Positions 9,081-15,789 of a DNA stretch of 64,000 nucleotides are shown here, one piece after another; position 1 is the stretch's first letter; each line of letters opens with the position of its first letter. The translations under genes were made by a program, and so were the position numbers. The stretch comes from Gammaproteobacteria bacterium (GTDB taxonomy: Bacteria > Pseudomonadota > Gammaproteobacteria > Burkholderiales > Gallionellaceae). The notes below the pieces were generated by a model. The model was not told the origin of the DNA and did no database searches. It saw only the letters and a list, made by a program, of their open reading frames with translations. The stretch spans positions 124,001 through 188,000 of the forward strand of contig JAHIZO010000010.1 of assembly GCA_018814405.1 (NCBI GenBank), read 5' to 3'.

Positions 9081-9132
9081 AATAAAATCCACTGCGGTAT
9101 TGTGTGCGCTTTGCGCACGCTGATTTTTGTTG

Positions 9133-9157
9133 GTGAGGCGGGCCATGCCCGCCTCAC
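9133..9157. terminator. Perfect hairpin between repeat copies A and B
   Basis: GTGAGGCGGGC, loop CAT, GCCCGCCTCAC: an 11-base-pair perfect stem. It lies 24 bases before the conserved start of repeat copy B. A different hairpin (10181-10201) holds the same position before copy C, so a GC-rich stem appears to be a structural, sequence-variable part of this repeat. It could terminate transcription leaving the toxin-antitoxin operon leftwards. Confidence 0.5.
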
Positions 9158-9180
9158 GGTTTAGCTTTTGATTATTGGTT

Positions 9181-9428
9181 TTGGGGTTTTGACTTTCTCT
9201 CCCCTGTGCGCCGCCGAGTAGCGCAGGACGGGCGGGGGTAGTCCGACGAATATGTTTGAGCACGTGGCCGCGTAGCGGATCGTGCGAGTTTATGAGGAGG
9301 CCCGGCCGTTCGAGCAACGCAGGGAACCCCGAAGGGGCGGGAAGCTGGGGTCGCCTTCTTTTTGGTTACTTTTTCTTGGCGACGCAAGAAAAAGTAACTA
9401 GCTGTCGGGCTACCCCCGACGGTTTTGT
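9181..9428 (-). repeat. Long structured intergenic repeat, copy B
   Basis: Inverted copy of the element at 8867-9080. It shares the block GCCGCCGAGTAGCGCAGG, the AACGCAGGGAACCCC box, the hairpin GTTACTTTTTCTTG / CAAGAAAAAGTAAC and the terminal CTGTCGGG...CCCGACGGTTTTG hairpin. The central part has diverged more than the ends. Together with copy C it brackets the toxin-antitoxin pair as direct repeats. Confidence 0.75.
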
Positions 9429-9466
9429 TTTTTGCTTGAAAGATTCGCGCGGAACAAGTTCATGCT

Positions 9467-9504
9467 TCGATACGGCCTGCGGCCTACTCAGCACGAACGG
9501 AGTG
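9467..9504 (+). repeat. Degenerate TTCGATACGGC...ACGAACGG repeat
   Basis: Sequence TTCGATACGGCCTGCGG then CCTACTCAGCACGAACGG with a small internal GC hairpin. Related fragments occur at 10531-10557 and inside the nested inverted repeat at 55277-55406. It looks like a short dispersed repeat located at the 3' end of the antitoxin gene. Confidence 0.45.
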
Positions 9505-9515
9505 GGAGAAACTTC

Positions 9516-9833
9516 CTATCCAACATGTGCAGCACTCTGCGCTGTCATTTTCACCCCAATCGCATCCATCAACTTCCTCACCGTTTCATAGCGCGGCTTT
9601 GCTCCCGGTGCGAGGGCTTTATACAAACTCTCGCGGCTCAATCCCGCATCCTTGGCGATCTTCGCCATGCCGCGCGCTTTGGCGACATCGCCCAGGGCGG
9701 AGAGGAATACATCGGGGTTGCTGTCTTCAAGTGCGGCGGCGAGGTATTCGGCGATCATCTCTTCGCTGTCGAGGTAGTCGGCTGCATCGAAGCGGGAAAC
9801 GGCAATCTTCTTCTTTGTTGTTTTGCTGGGCAT
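9516..9833 (-). CDS. Addiction module antidote protein (HI1420-type, HigA-like antitoxin)
   Basis: Protein of 105 residues matching the putative addiction-module antidote family TIGR02684. It has an N-terminal DAADYLDSEEMIAEYLAAAL segment, then a helix-turn-helix (KIAKDAGLSRESLYKAL) and the closing PRYETVRKLMDAIGV helix. It should bind and neutralise the toxin encoded 3 bases upstream and repress the shared promoter. The toxin-first gene order is typical of the HigBA/HI1419-1420 group. It ends close to repeat copy B. Confidence 0.9.
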   Translation of the reverse strand: MPSKTTKKKIAVSRFDAADYLDSEEMIAEYLAAALEDSNPDVFLSALGDVAKARGMAKIAKDAGLSRESLYKALAPGAKPRYETVRKLMDAIGVKMTAQSAAHVG

Positions 9834-9836
9834 GGT

Positions 9837-10145
9837 TCAGTCCTCCTCAAGTTGTTTGCGCATGGCTTTGGCGCGTGCGATGTCGCGCTTCTGCGTCGAT
9901 TTGTCGCCGCCACACAGCAACAGGTACACCACTTTTTCGCGTTGGGTGAAATACACCCGGTAACCGGCACCGACATGGACGCGCATCTCGCTGACACCTT
10001 CGCCAACTGGCTCGCAATCACCGAAGTTGCCATGCTCAGCACTCTTGATGCGGCTAACGATGCGGGCTCGGGCGCGCAGGTCGCGCAACGCAGACAGCCA
10101 ATCAGAAAACTCGTTGGTTTTGTCGATGGTGTACATGCGCGCCAT
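9837..10145 (-). CDS. RelE/ParE-superfamily toxin (HI1419-type, HigB-like)
   Basis: Protein of 102 residues of family TIGR02683, a RelE/ParE-like toxin. The typical segments are SEMRVHVGAGYRVYFTQ (residues 52-68) and LLCGGDKSTQKRDIARA near the C-terminus. RelE-type members cleave ribosome-bound mRNA, but the target here is unproven. The ATG at 10145 is chosen because the family begins right at this point; the open frame extends further upstream through repeat sequence. An ATG at 10136 (MYTIDK) is an alternative. A perfect palindrome lies directly upstream. Confidence 0.9.
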   Translation of the reverse strand: MARMYTIDKTNEFSDWLSALRDLRARARIVSRIKSAEHGNFGDCEPVGEGVSEMRVHVGAGYRVYFTQREKVVYLLLCGGDKSTQKRDIARAKAMRKQLEED

Positions 10146-10146
10146 T

Positions 10147-10162
10147 GTATCCACATGGATAC
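10147..10162. promoter_or_regulatory. Palindromic operator of the toxin-antitoxin operon
   Basis: GTATCCA, spacer CA, TGGATAC: a perfect 7-base inverted repeat located one base before the toxin start codon. Position and symmetry fit the binding site of the HTH antitoxin for autorepression. This is inferred. Confidence 0.6.
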
Positions 10163-10180
10163 TTAATGCAAGCTGAGCCT

Positions 10181-10201
10181 CGTGGGCACGAAGTGCCCAC
10201 G
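10181..10201. terminator. Hairpin at the outer end of repeat copy C
   Basis: CGTGGGCAC, loop GAA, GTGCCCACG: a perfect 9-base-pair stem just before the conserved GTCTTGGGTTTTGACC start of copy C. It holds the same position as the 9133-9157 hairpin does before copy B but has a different sequence. Confidence 0.45.
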
Positions 10202-10205
10202 TAGG

Positions 10206-10498
10206 TCTTGGGTTTTGACCTTCCTTCCCTTGTGCGCGGCCGAGTAGCACAGGCGAGTCAGGGGTAGTCGGCGAGGACTGTCTGAGCGCGTGGCGCGAGT
10301 TCCGCAGCCGCCTGACCAGTCGACAACAAGCCGCTACGCGGATTGTTGCGGCGAAGACTAACCTTTAGGTTATGTCGTAGCCAACAACGCAGGGAACCCA
10401 CGAAGTGGGCGGCAAACCGGGGGCGCCTTCTTTGGGTTACTTTTCTTGGCAAGACAAGAAAAGTAACTTGCTGTCGGGCAACCCCCGACGGTGTTGGT
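10206..10498 (-). repeat. Long structured intergenic repeat, copy C, with an insert
   Basis: Third copy of the long repeat, same orientation as copy B. It shares CGAGTAGCACAGG, the run GTCAGGGGTAGTCGGCGAGG with copy A, AACGCAGGGAACCC, the hairpin GTTACTTTTCTTG / CAAGAAAAGTAAC and the terminal CTGTCGGG...CCCGACGG hairpin. Relative to copy A it carries extra bases at 10321-10377. It contains no gene. Confidence 0.75.
10321..10377. mobile_element. 57-bp palindromic insert within repeat copy C
   Basis: Bounded by inverted ends CGACA and TGTCG, and absent from copies A and B. Inside are two smaller inverted repeats, CAACAAGCCGC / GCGGATTGTTG and TAACC / GGTTA. The clean bounds and symmetry suggest a tiny non-autonomous insertion. 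No flanking target duplication is evident by eye. Confidence 0.45.
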
Positions 10499-10635
10499 TT
10501 TGAATTAAAGCAAACCTGCGGGCTTCGCCCATCCTTCGATACGGCTATCGCCTACTGATGGAACTACTAACCAATCGACTAAGCCCGCAAGCCGGCAAGT
10601 CGCTGGTAATCAGGACGAACGGTATGGCGCAATAC

Positions 10636-10863
10636 TCAACGCGAACGTTGCGTCCGCAAATACAACTCCTCCACCTTCGCCCTGGCCCAAGGCGTCCTCC
10701 GCAAAAACTTCAAACTCGATTTCACACTTGGATCATGTGTGAAACAACGAATGGGCACGGCATCGGCCATGGCTTCCCATCCCATACTTTCGGACAGTTG
10801 CGTGACGATCTTTTCCAGTGTGACGCCTTCCAGCGGCGGGCGGTTGGTGTTGGGGGTGGTCAT
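10636..10863 (-). CDS. VF530 family (DUF2132) putative DNA-binding protein
   Basis: Protein of 75 residues matching the VF530/DUF2132 family, named after a Vibrio fischeri protein whose structure suggested DNA binding. The defining string is present in pieces: PLEGVTLEKIV, IRCFTHDPSVKSSLKFLR and TPWARAKVEELYL. The ATG at 10863 gives a full family-length protein. It is transcribed away from the pseudouridine synthase gene, with 71 bases between the two starts. Confidence 0.88.
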   Translation of the reverse strand: MTTPNTNRPPLEGVTLEKIVTQLSESMGWEAMADAVPIRCFTHDPSVKSSLKFLRRTPWARAKVEELYLRTQRSR

Positions 10864-10934
10864 GCGCGGATTTTACAGGGGAACGGCGGGGTGAGCGTTT
10901 ACAATGCGCGCCTTGATTCCACGCCGTATCTGCC

Positions 10935-11645
10935 ATGACCGAACCCGTCCGCCTTGCCAAACGTCTTGCCGAATTGACCGCGTGCTCGCGCCGCGAGGCG
11001 GAGCTGTATATCGCGGGTGGCTGGGTGAGGGTGGACGGGAAGGTGGTGGAGTTGCCGCAGTTCATGGTGACGAATCAGAAAGTGGAGCTTGATGCGGCGG
11101 CAAAGGCGGTGCCGGTGGAGCCGGTGACGATCCTGCTGCATCAGCCTGCCGATCTGGAAGAGGAAGCCGTGGCACCCTTGCTGTGCGCCGATACACAGGC
11201 AGCGGACGATCATTCCCATATCCGAGTGCTGCAACAACATTTCGTGCGCATGACGCCGTGTCTGCCGCTGGAGCCGAATGCGAGCGGTATGTCAGTGTTC
11301 ACTCAGGACTTTCGTGTATCGCGCAAATTGGTGGATGGGGCGGCGACGGTGGAGCAGGAGTATGTGGCAGAGATTTCCGGTGAGTTGTCGGAGGAGGGCT
11401 TGAAGCTGCTGAATCATGGTCTGACTTTCAACGACAGGCCTTTGTCGCCGGCCAAGGTCAGTCGTCAGAGCGAGACTAGGCTTCGCTTCGCGTTGAAAGG
11501 TGTACGGCCTGGCCAGATCGCCTTCATGTGTGAAAGCGTCGGTCTGGAATTGTTGAGTTTGCGCCGCCTGCGCATCGGGCGCTTGTCTATGGGAAAGTTG
11601 CCGATGGCGCAATGGCGCTATCTTGCACCGTATGAAAAGTTCTAA
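10935..11645 (+). CDS. RsuA/RluF-type RNA pseudouridine synthase with Glu in the catalytic Asp position
   Basis: Protein of 236 residues with an N-terminal S4 RNA-binding domain (residues 6-52, including CSRREAELYIAGGWV) followed by a pseudouridine synthase fold. In RsuA/RluB/RluF proteins the catalytic motif is GRLDxxTSGL. Here the aligned segment is LPLEPNASGM at residues 110-119, so Glu113 stands where the catalytic Asp is expected. The Tyr of the K-x-Y motif is kept (EQEYVAEI). The rest of the fold looks complete, including KGVRPGQIAFMCESVGL. I recall betaproteobacterial relatives with the same change, so it may define a divergent subfamily rather than a recent loss. Confidence 0.75.
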   Translation: MTEPVRLAKRLAELTACSRREAELYIAGGWVRVDGKVVELPQFMVTNQKVELDAAAKAVPVEPVTILLHQPADLEEEAVAPLLCADTQAADDHSHIRVLQQHFVRMTPCLPLEPNASGMSVFTQDFRVSRKLVDGAATVEQEYVAEISGELSEEGLKLLNHGLTFNDRPLSPAKVSRQSETRLRFALKGVRPGQIAFMCESVGLELLSLRRLRIGRLSMGKLPMAQWRYLAPYEKF

Positions 11646-11694
11646 GGCGATGCTGGGTTGATAGCGAAGCGGCTGGATGCCGCTTCGAAGTGAA

Positions 11695-12159
11695 TCAGCC
11701 GAATATCTTCTTAAGGGTGTTGCCCAGCCAGCCGCCCGAGGTGTCTGATTTCTTGATCTCGACACCGAGCGAGTTCACCACGGCTTCGACATAGTCGGCA
11801 TCGTCGCCTTTGATGTGGTTGACCAGCCAGATCTTCAGCATGGAGAGGAGTTCCGGTGCGACGTTCTCGCCTTTGGCGGCGCGCTGCTGGAACTCCCCGA
11901 CGCGCTTGGTGAAGATCTCGTGCACGCGCTTGTGCGCTTTGTAGAACGGATAGTTCGCCTTCTCTTGAAGCTCTTCCTCGAAACTGAAATGAGACAGGGT
12001 GTAGTCCACTAGCTCGCCCAGCACGTGATTGATCACGGTAGTGTCGCCGCCTTCATTGGCGGTGTTTAATTCGTTGATAAGATCGACGATGCGTCGGTGC
12101 TGTTTGTCGATGACTTCGATCCCGGTGTCCAGCTCATTGGACCAGTGCAGGTATGCCAT
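11695..12159 (-). CDS. Bacteriohemerythrin
   Basis: Oxygen-binding di-iron protein of 154 residues. All ligands of the hemerythrin fold are visible: His21 (DKQHRR), His57 and Glu61 (SHFSFEE), His76 and His80 (HKRVH), and His115 with Asp120 in the HxxxxD motif NHIKGDD. The N-terminal WSNELDTGIEVIDKQH segment is typical of bacteriohemerythrins. There is no fused signalling domain. A likely role is oxygen storage or sensing in a microaerobic lifestyle, which is an inference. It is monocistronic and convergent with the pseudouridine synthase. Confidence 0.93.
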   Translation of the reverse strand: MAYLHWSNELDTGIEVIDKQHRRIVDLINELNTANEGGDTTVINHVLGELVDYTLSHFSFEEELQEKANYPFYKAHKRVHEIFTKRVGEFQQRAAKGENVAPELLSMLKIWLVNHIKGDDADYVEAVVNSLGVEIKKSDTSGGWLGNTLKKIFG

Positions 12160-12279
12160 AATCTCCTCTCGTGCGATGCGTCGAACGTAATAGTTTTTAT
12201 AACTGCGGCACGCATTCTTTACTACCCCTACTTACGAGTCAACTAAAATGCGCCCGACCTTTTTCATCGGGTATATCTA

Positions 12280-13371
12280 ATGTCCAAGCTTATCCTGCAA
12301 GATGATCGTTCCTTGTTGCGCCGCTATCTGCTGGCGGGATATGTGCTGATGATCGTGTATGCCAGCCTCTCACCTTTTGCGGGTTGGCAGGCATCAAAAG
12401 TGACCATTGTGGAAGTGCTCGCTTCGCCGCTGAGCCAAGCCTACACGGGCTTCGATGCGGTCGCCAATTGGTTGGCCTATCTGCCCTTGGGCATGTTGCT
12501 GGCACTTAATCTGAGCACGCGACTCAGGCCATTGCACAGTGTGTTGCTGGCGACATTGGTTGCCGTGATGCTGTCGATGGCGATGGAATATCTGCAGATG
12601 TATCTGCCGGCACGTGCCAGTGCGAATGTGGATGTGTTGACCAATGGCGTGGGGGCGCTGTGCGGTGCGGCGTTGGCGGTGTGGATCGCGCCACAGGTCT
12701 GGTTCGCCCGTGCCACGCAGTGGCGCATCGAACTGTTCCAGCGCGGCGTGGGGGTCGATTTTGGTCTGGCGCTGGTGATGCTATGGATGTTCGCGCAGAT
12801 CAATCCTTCGCTGCCCATGCTGGGCAATGTGTTCCTCACCGAAGAAGCAGGGCGTATCGCCGCATTCAAACCGTCACAGTTCAGCCTGTGGGCGAGTGCG
12901 GCGGTGGCCTGCAATCTGTTGTTGATCGGATTGTTGTTGCAGACCCTGTTCCGTATACGACGCCATGTGGTGGCAGCTTTGTTGTTGATGTTGAGTGTGG
13001 TGGCGCTGGGCAAGTTCATCACGGCGGCGGTGTTGTTGAGGTCTTGGGCTTTGATGCTGTGGTTGAACGGTGAAGCCGTGCTCGGACTGCTGGCGGGGCT
13101 GGCACTGACGGGTGCCAGCTTCTGGTTGCCGCGTCCGGCGTTGTTGTGGGCAGCTTTGTTGACGAGTGTCGCGTATCTGGCGCTGGCAGCAGGGGTATTG
13201 GATAGTGCCGCACCCGCTGCCGCCATGCGCTTGTATCATTGGCACTATGGCCACCTGCGCAACTTCAACTGGATGTCGCAGATCGCTTCGGCGGTGTTCC
13301 CTGTGCTGCTGCTGATCTATTTGGCCTGGGCACATCGCCGCATCATGAATGTGGAGGAAAAAGATCAATGA
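12280..13371 (+). CDS. VanZ family integral membrane protein
   Basis: Protein of 363 residues with an N-terminal VanZ-like domain (residues about 15-130, including VIYASLSPFAGW, NWLAYLPLGMLL and SMAMEYLQMYLPARASANVDVLTNGVG split across helices). A further hydrophobic region of about six helices follows. VanZ-like proteins are of uncertain function outside teicoplanin resistance, and the ExLQ...DxxxN pattern is the family core. The stop overlaps the ferredoxin start (ATGA), so the downstream genes are probably coupled. Confidence 0.8.
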   Translation: MSKLILQDDRSLLRRYLLAGYVLMIVYASLSPFAGWQASKVTIVEVLASPLSQAYTGFDAVANWLAYLPLGMLLALNLSTRLRPLHSVLLATLVAVMLSMAMEYLQMYLPARASANVDVLTNGVGALCGAALAVWIAPQVWFARATQWRIELFQRGVGVDFGLALVMLWMFAQINPSLPMLGNVFLTEEAGRIAAFKPSQFSLWASAAVACNLLLIGLLLQTLFRIRRHVVAALLLMLSVVALGKFITAAVLLRSWALMLWLNGEAVLGLLAGLALTGASFWLPRPALLWAALLTSVAYLALAAGVLDSAAPAAAMRLYHWHYGHLRNFNWMSQIASAVFPVLLLIYLAWAHRRIMNVEEKDQ

Positions 13372-13682
13372 CCCAGTATTTCGACAAGCATGTGTTCTTC
13401 TGCACCAACCAGCGCGAAGACGGCAGTGATTGCTGCAACAACCATGGTGCGCAGAAGGCGCGCGACTATGTGAAGGACAAGGTCAAGGCGCTGGGCATCT
13501 CGGATCGGCAGAACAAGATCCGCATCAATTCCGCAGGCTGTCTGGATCGTTGCGACGATGGCCCGGTGTTGGTGATCTATCCGGAAGGCACTTGGTACAC
13601 CTTCGTTGATGAGAGCGACCTGGACGAGATCATCGAGGAACATCTGAAGCATGGTCGCGTGGTGGAGCGCTTGAAGATCTGA
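13368..13682 (+). CDS. (2Fe-2S) ferredoxin domain protein
   Basis: Protein of 104 residues of the thioredoxin-like 2Fe-2S ferredoxin type. Cysteines are arranged as FFCTNQ, SDCCNN and SAGCLDRCDDGP, followed by the conserved VLVIYPEGTWY strand. This is the stand-alone cytoplasmic form common in Betaproteobacteria. The start at 13368 overlaps the VanZ stop by 4 bases, and the stop overlaps the next start in TGATG. Its redox partner is unknown. Confidence 0.88.
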   Translation: MTQYFDKHVFFCTNQREDGSDCCNNHGAQKARDYVKDKVKALGISDRQNKIRINSAGCLDRCDDGPVLVIYPEGTWYTFVDESDLDEIIEEHLKHGRVVERLKI

Positions 13683-14302
13683 TGGCAGTTGGATTGAAAA
13701 GCTTCCATCTGGATGGCCCGGCAGGGCAACTCGAAGGCGTGGTGCACCTGCCGGATGGCGAACTGCGCGCCATCGCCGTGGTGGCGCATCCGCTACCCAC
13801 CATGGGCGGCACGATGGAGAACAAGGTGGCGGTGACGCTGGCCAAGACCTTTGCCGACTTGGGCTGTGCAGCGTTCCGTTTCAACTTTCGCGGTGTCGGC
13901 GCCAGCGATGGCGAGTTCACCGGTGGTGAAGGGGAGGCGGAAGACCTGATCGCCGTGGTGCGATACGCGCAGGAACAGTTCGGCAGCGATCTGCCTCTCG
14001 TGTTGTCCGGCTTCTCATTCGGCGGTTATGTCGCGGCGCGTGCCGCGCAACAATTGCAGCCGCAACATCTGATCCTGGCAGCACCTGCCGTCGGGCGTTT
14101 TGCGATGCCGGCTGTGTCGCCCGACACGTTGGTTGTGCACGGCGAACATGACGATGTGGTGCCGCTGGCCGATGCGCTGGAATGGGCGCGACCGCAACAT
14201 CTGCCTATCGTGGTGTTGCCTGCAGCAGAACATTTCTTTCACGGACGCCTGACACAATTGCGCGAGATCGTGAAGAAGCATTTCAGCGGAGTGGTGTTGT
14301 GA
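13682..14302 (+). CDS. Alpha/beta hydrolase
   Basis: Protein of 206 residues with the compact alpha/beta hydrolase fold without a large lid. The triad can be placed: Ser112 in GFSFGG, Asp157 or Asp158 in HGEHDDVVPL and His184 in AAEHFFHGRL. An HPLPTMGGTM oxyanion-side motif follows the second strand, as in CocE/NonD-like or YfhR-type serine hydrolases. Substrate is unknown. It is coupled to the ferredoxin gene by a TGATG overlap, so VanZ, ferredoxin and hydrolase form one unit. Confidence 0.85.
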   Translation: MAVGLKSFHLDGPAGQLEGVVHLPDGELRAIAVVAHPLPTMGGTMENKVAVTLAKTFADLGCAAFRFNFRGVGASDGEFTGGEGEAEDLIAVVRYAQEQFGSDLPLVLSGFSFGGYVAARAAQQLQPQHLILAAPAVGRFAMPAVSPDTLVVHGEHDDVVPLADALEWARPQHLPIVVLPAAEHFFHGRLTQLREIVKKHFSGVVL

Positions 14303-14314
14303 ATGAAAAATCTG

Positions 14315-14390
14315 TTAGTCCACGAAAGACACGAAAATCACGAACAACCTTGCATCGGATTTCGTGCCTTGCGTGTATTTCGTGGACTAA
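14315..14390. repeat. Inverted repeat with TTAGTCCACGAAA arms
   Basis: Perfect 13-base arms TTAGTCCACGAAA (14315-14327) and TTTCGTGGACTAA (14378-14390) enclose a 50-base centre that continues the partial symmetry (GACACGAAAATCACGAA versus TTCGTGCC...GCGTGTA). CCACGAAAGACACGAAA-type sequences are recurrent intergenic elements in many bacterial genomes as I recall. It separates the hydrolase unit from the ABC exporter. Confidence 0.65.
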
Positions 14391-14416
14391 TGTTCATTAG
14401 TGGAAATGAGTAAGCC

Positions 14417-15328
14417 ATGTCTGTAATCAGGGCCTCCGGCCTGCAAAAATCCTACGCCGGACACCGTGTGGTGGATGGTCTTGATCTGTCCATACACAAA
14501 GGTGAATGTTTCGGGCTGCTGGGTCCAAACGGTGCGGGCAAGACCACCACACTGCGCCTATTGTTGGGGCTGATCGAGCCGGATGCGGGCACGGCGACGC
14601 TGCTTGATCTGCCGGTGCCGCAGGCCGCACGCGAGGCGCGTATCAAGGTGGGCGTGGTGCCGCAGATGGACAACCTTGATCCCGACTTCACCGTGGCCGA
14701 GAACCTGCTGGTGTATGGCCGCTACTTCGGTATGCACGACAGTGAGATCAAAGCGCGCATCCCCGACCTGCTGGAATTTGCCAGCCTCACCAGCAAACGT
14801 GATGCGAAAGTGCCCACCCTGTCCGGCGGTATGAAGCGCCGTTTAACGCTGGCGCGCGCGCTGGTGAACGATCCGGATGTGGTATTCCTCGACGAACCGA
14901 CTACAGGACTCGATCCGCAAGCACGCCATCTGATCTGGCAGCGCTTGAATGCGCTGACAAAGCAAGGCAAGACACTGTTACTCACCACGCACTTTATGGA
15001 CGAAGCCGAGCGCCTGTGTCACCGGCTGGCGGTGATGGACAACGGCAAACTCATCAGTCAGGGCTCGCCGCGCGAGCTCATCGAAAGCAACATCGAGCCG
15101 CAGGTGGTGGAGGTGTTCGGCGAGACAGCCGGACAGTGGGCGAATGAACATGCAGGCAAATTCTCACAACGTTACGAGGTGAGCGGTGAGTCGGTGTTCT
15201 GCTATGTGCAGGATGCGCAGAAACTGGTGGCGCATCTGCAAGCGCAGAGTGAATTGCGCTATCTGCATCGCCCGGCGAATCTGGAAGATGTGTTCCTGAA
15301 GTTGACCGGAAGAGAGATGCGCGAATGA
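14417..15328 (+). CDS. ABC exporter ATP-binding protein, NodI family
   Basis: Protein of 303 residues. Walker [11 protein letters not shown] at residues 36-45, signature LSGGMKRR near 135-142 and Walker [13 protein letters not shown] near 154-165, followed by the H-loop [11 protein letters not shown]. The overall sequence and C-terminal extension match NodI/DrrA-type subunits of ABC-2 exporters. It pairs with the NodJ-type permease at 15786-16571, with a thioesterase gene between. The stop overlaps the thioesterase start (ATGA). NodIJ relatives export lipo-oligosaccharides in rhizobia, but the non-rhizobial substrate is unknown. Confidence 0.88.
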   Translation: MSVIRASGLQKSYAGHRVVDGLDLSIHKGECFGLLGPNGAGKTTTLRLLLGLIEPDAGTATLLDLPVPQAAREARIKVGVVPQMDNLDPDFTVAENLLVYGRYFGMHDSEIKARIPDLLEFASLTSKRDAKVPTLSGGMKRRLTLARALVNDPDVVFLDEPTTGLDPQARHLIWQRLNALTKQGKTLLLTTHFMDEAERLCHRLAVMDNGKLISQGSPRELIESNIEPQVVEVFGETAGQWANEHAGKFSQRYEVSGESVFCYVQDAQKLVAHLQAQSELRYLHRPANLEDVFLKLTGREMRE

Positions 15329-15789
15329 ATCTGATCTTCCGCATGCTGTGGGTGATCATCCGCTCCTTCTTCATGGCGCGGATGGAGAGGCCCTATACGA
15401 GCGCACTCTCTTTGCGTGTGTTGCCGAACGATATCGACATCAACTTACATATGAACAATGGCCGCTACCTGACTATCTGTGATTTGAATCGTGTGGATGT
15501 GTTTGCGCGTAGCGGTCTGTTGAAGGCGATGTTCAAGCGCAACTGGATACCGGTCATCGCAGAGCACACGATGACTTACAAGAAACCGCTGAACATCTTT
15601 CAGCGTTACGAGGTGAAGCTGGTAGTGCAGTACTGGGACGAGAAATATTTTTATATGGCACATACCTTCATGTGCGGAGATATCGTCGCTGCTGAAGGTA
15701 CGTCAAAAGGCTGCGTCTATGCGCGCGGCAAGGGTGTGGTGTCGCCAGCCGAAGCCTTTGACGCAGTAGAACAGGATAGGTCGAAATGA
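15325..15789 (+). CDS. Hotdog-fold acyl-CoA thioesterase-like protein embedded in the ABC cassette
   Basis: Protein of 154 residues of the 4HBT-like thioesterase group. The hotdog segments [35 protein letters not shown] and [18 protein letters not shown] are clear, and the conserved Asp-x-x-x-H-x-N (DINLHMNN) active-site region is kept. It begins with a hydrophobic stretch (residues 1-20) that could attach it to the membrane. Both ends overlap neighbours by ATGA, so NodI, thioesterase and NodJ are translated together. A role linked to the exporter's acylated substrate is inferred. Confidence 0.8.
   Translation: MNLIFRMLWVIIRSFFMARMERPYTSALSLRVLPNDIDINLHMNNGRYLTICDLNRVDVFARSGLLKAMFKRNWIPVIAEHTMTYKKPLNIFQRYEVKLVVQYWDEKYFYMAHTFMCGDIVAAEGTSKGCVYARGKGVVSPAEAFDAVEQDRSK

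Noticed and set aside
8843-9387. Several short open frames in the repeat copies
   Set aside because: They follow the repeat rather than codon structure and recur because the repeat recurs. Such frames are frequently mis-annotated as small proteins.
9432-10166. 244-codon plus-strand frame across the toxin-antitoxin region
   Set aside because: Antisense to two genes with clear family matches and starting within repeat sequence.
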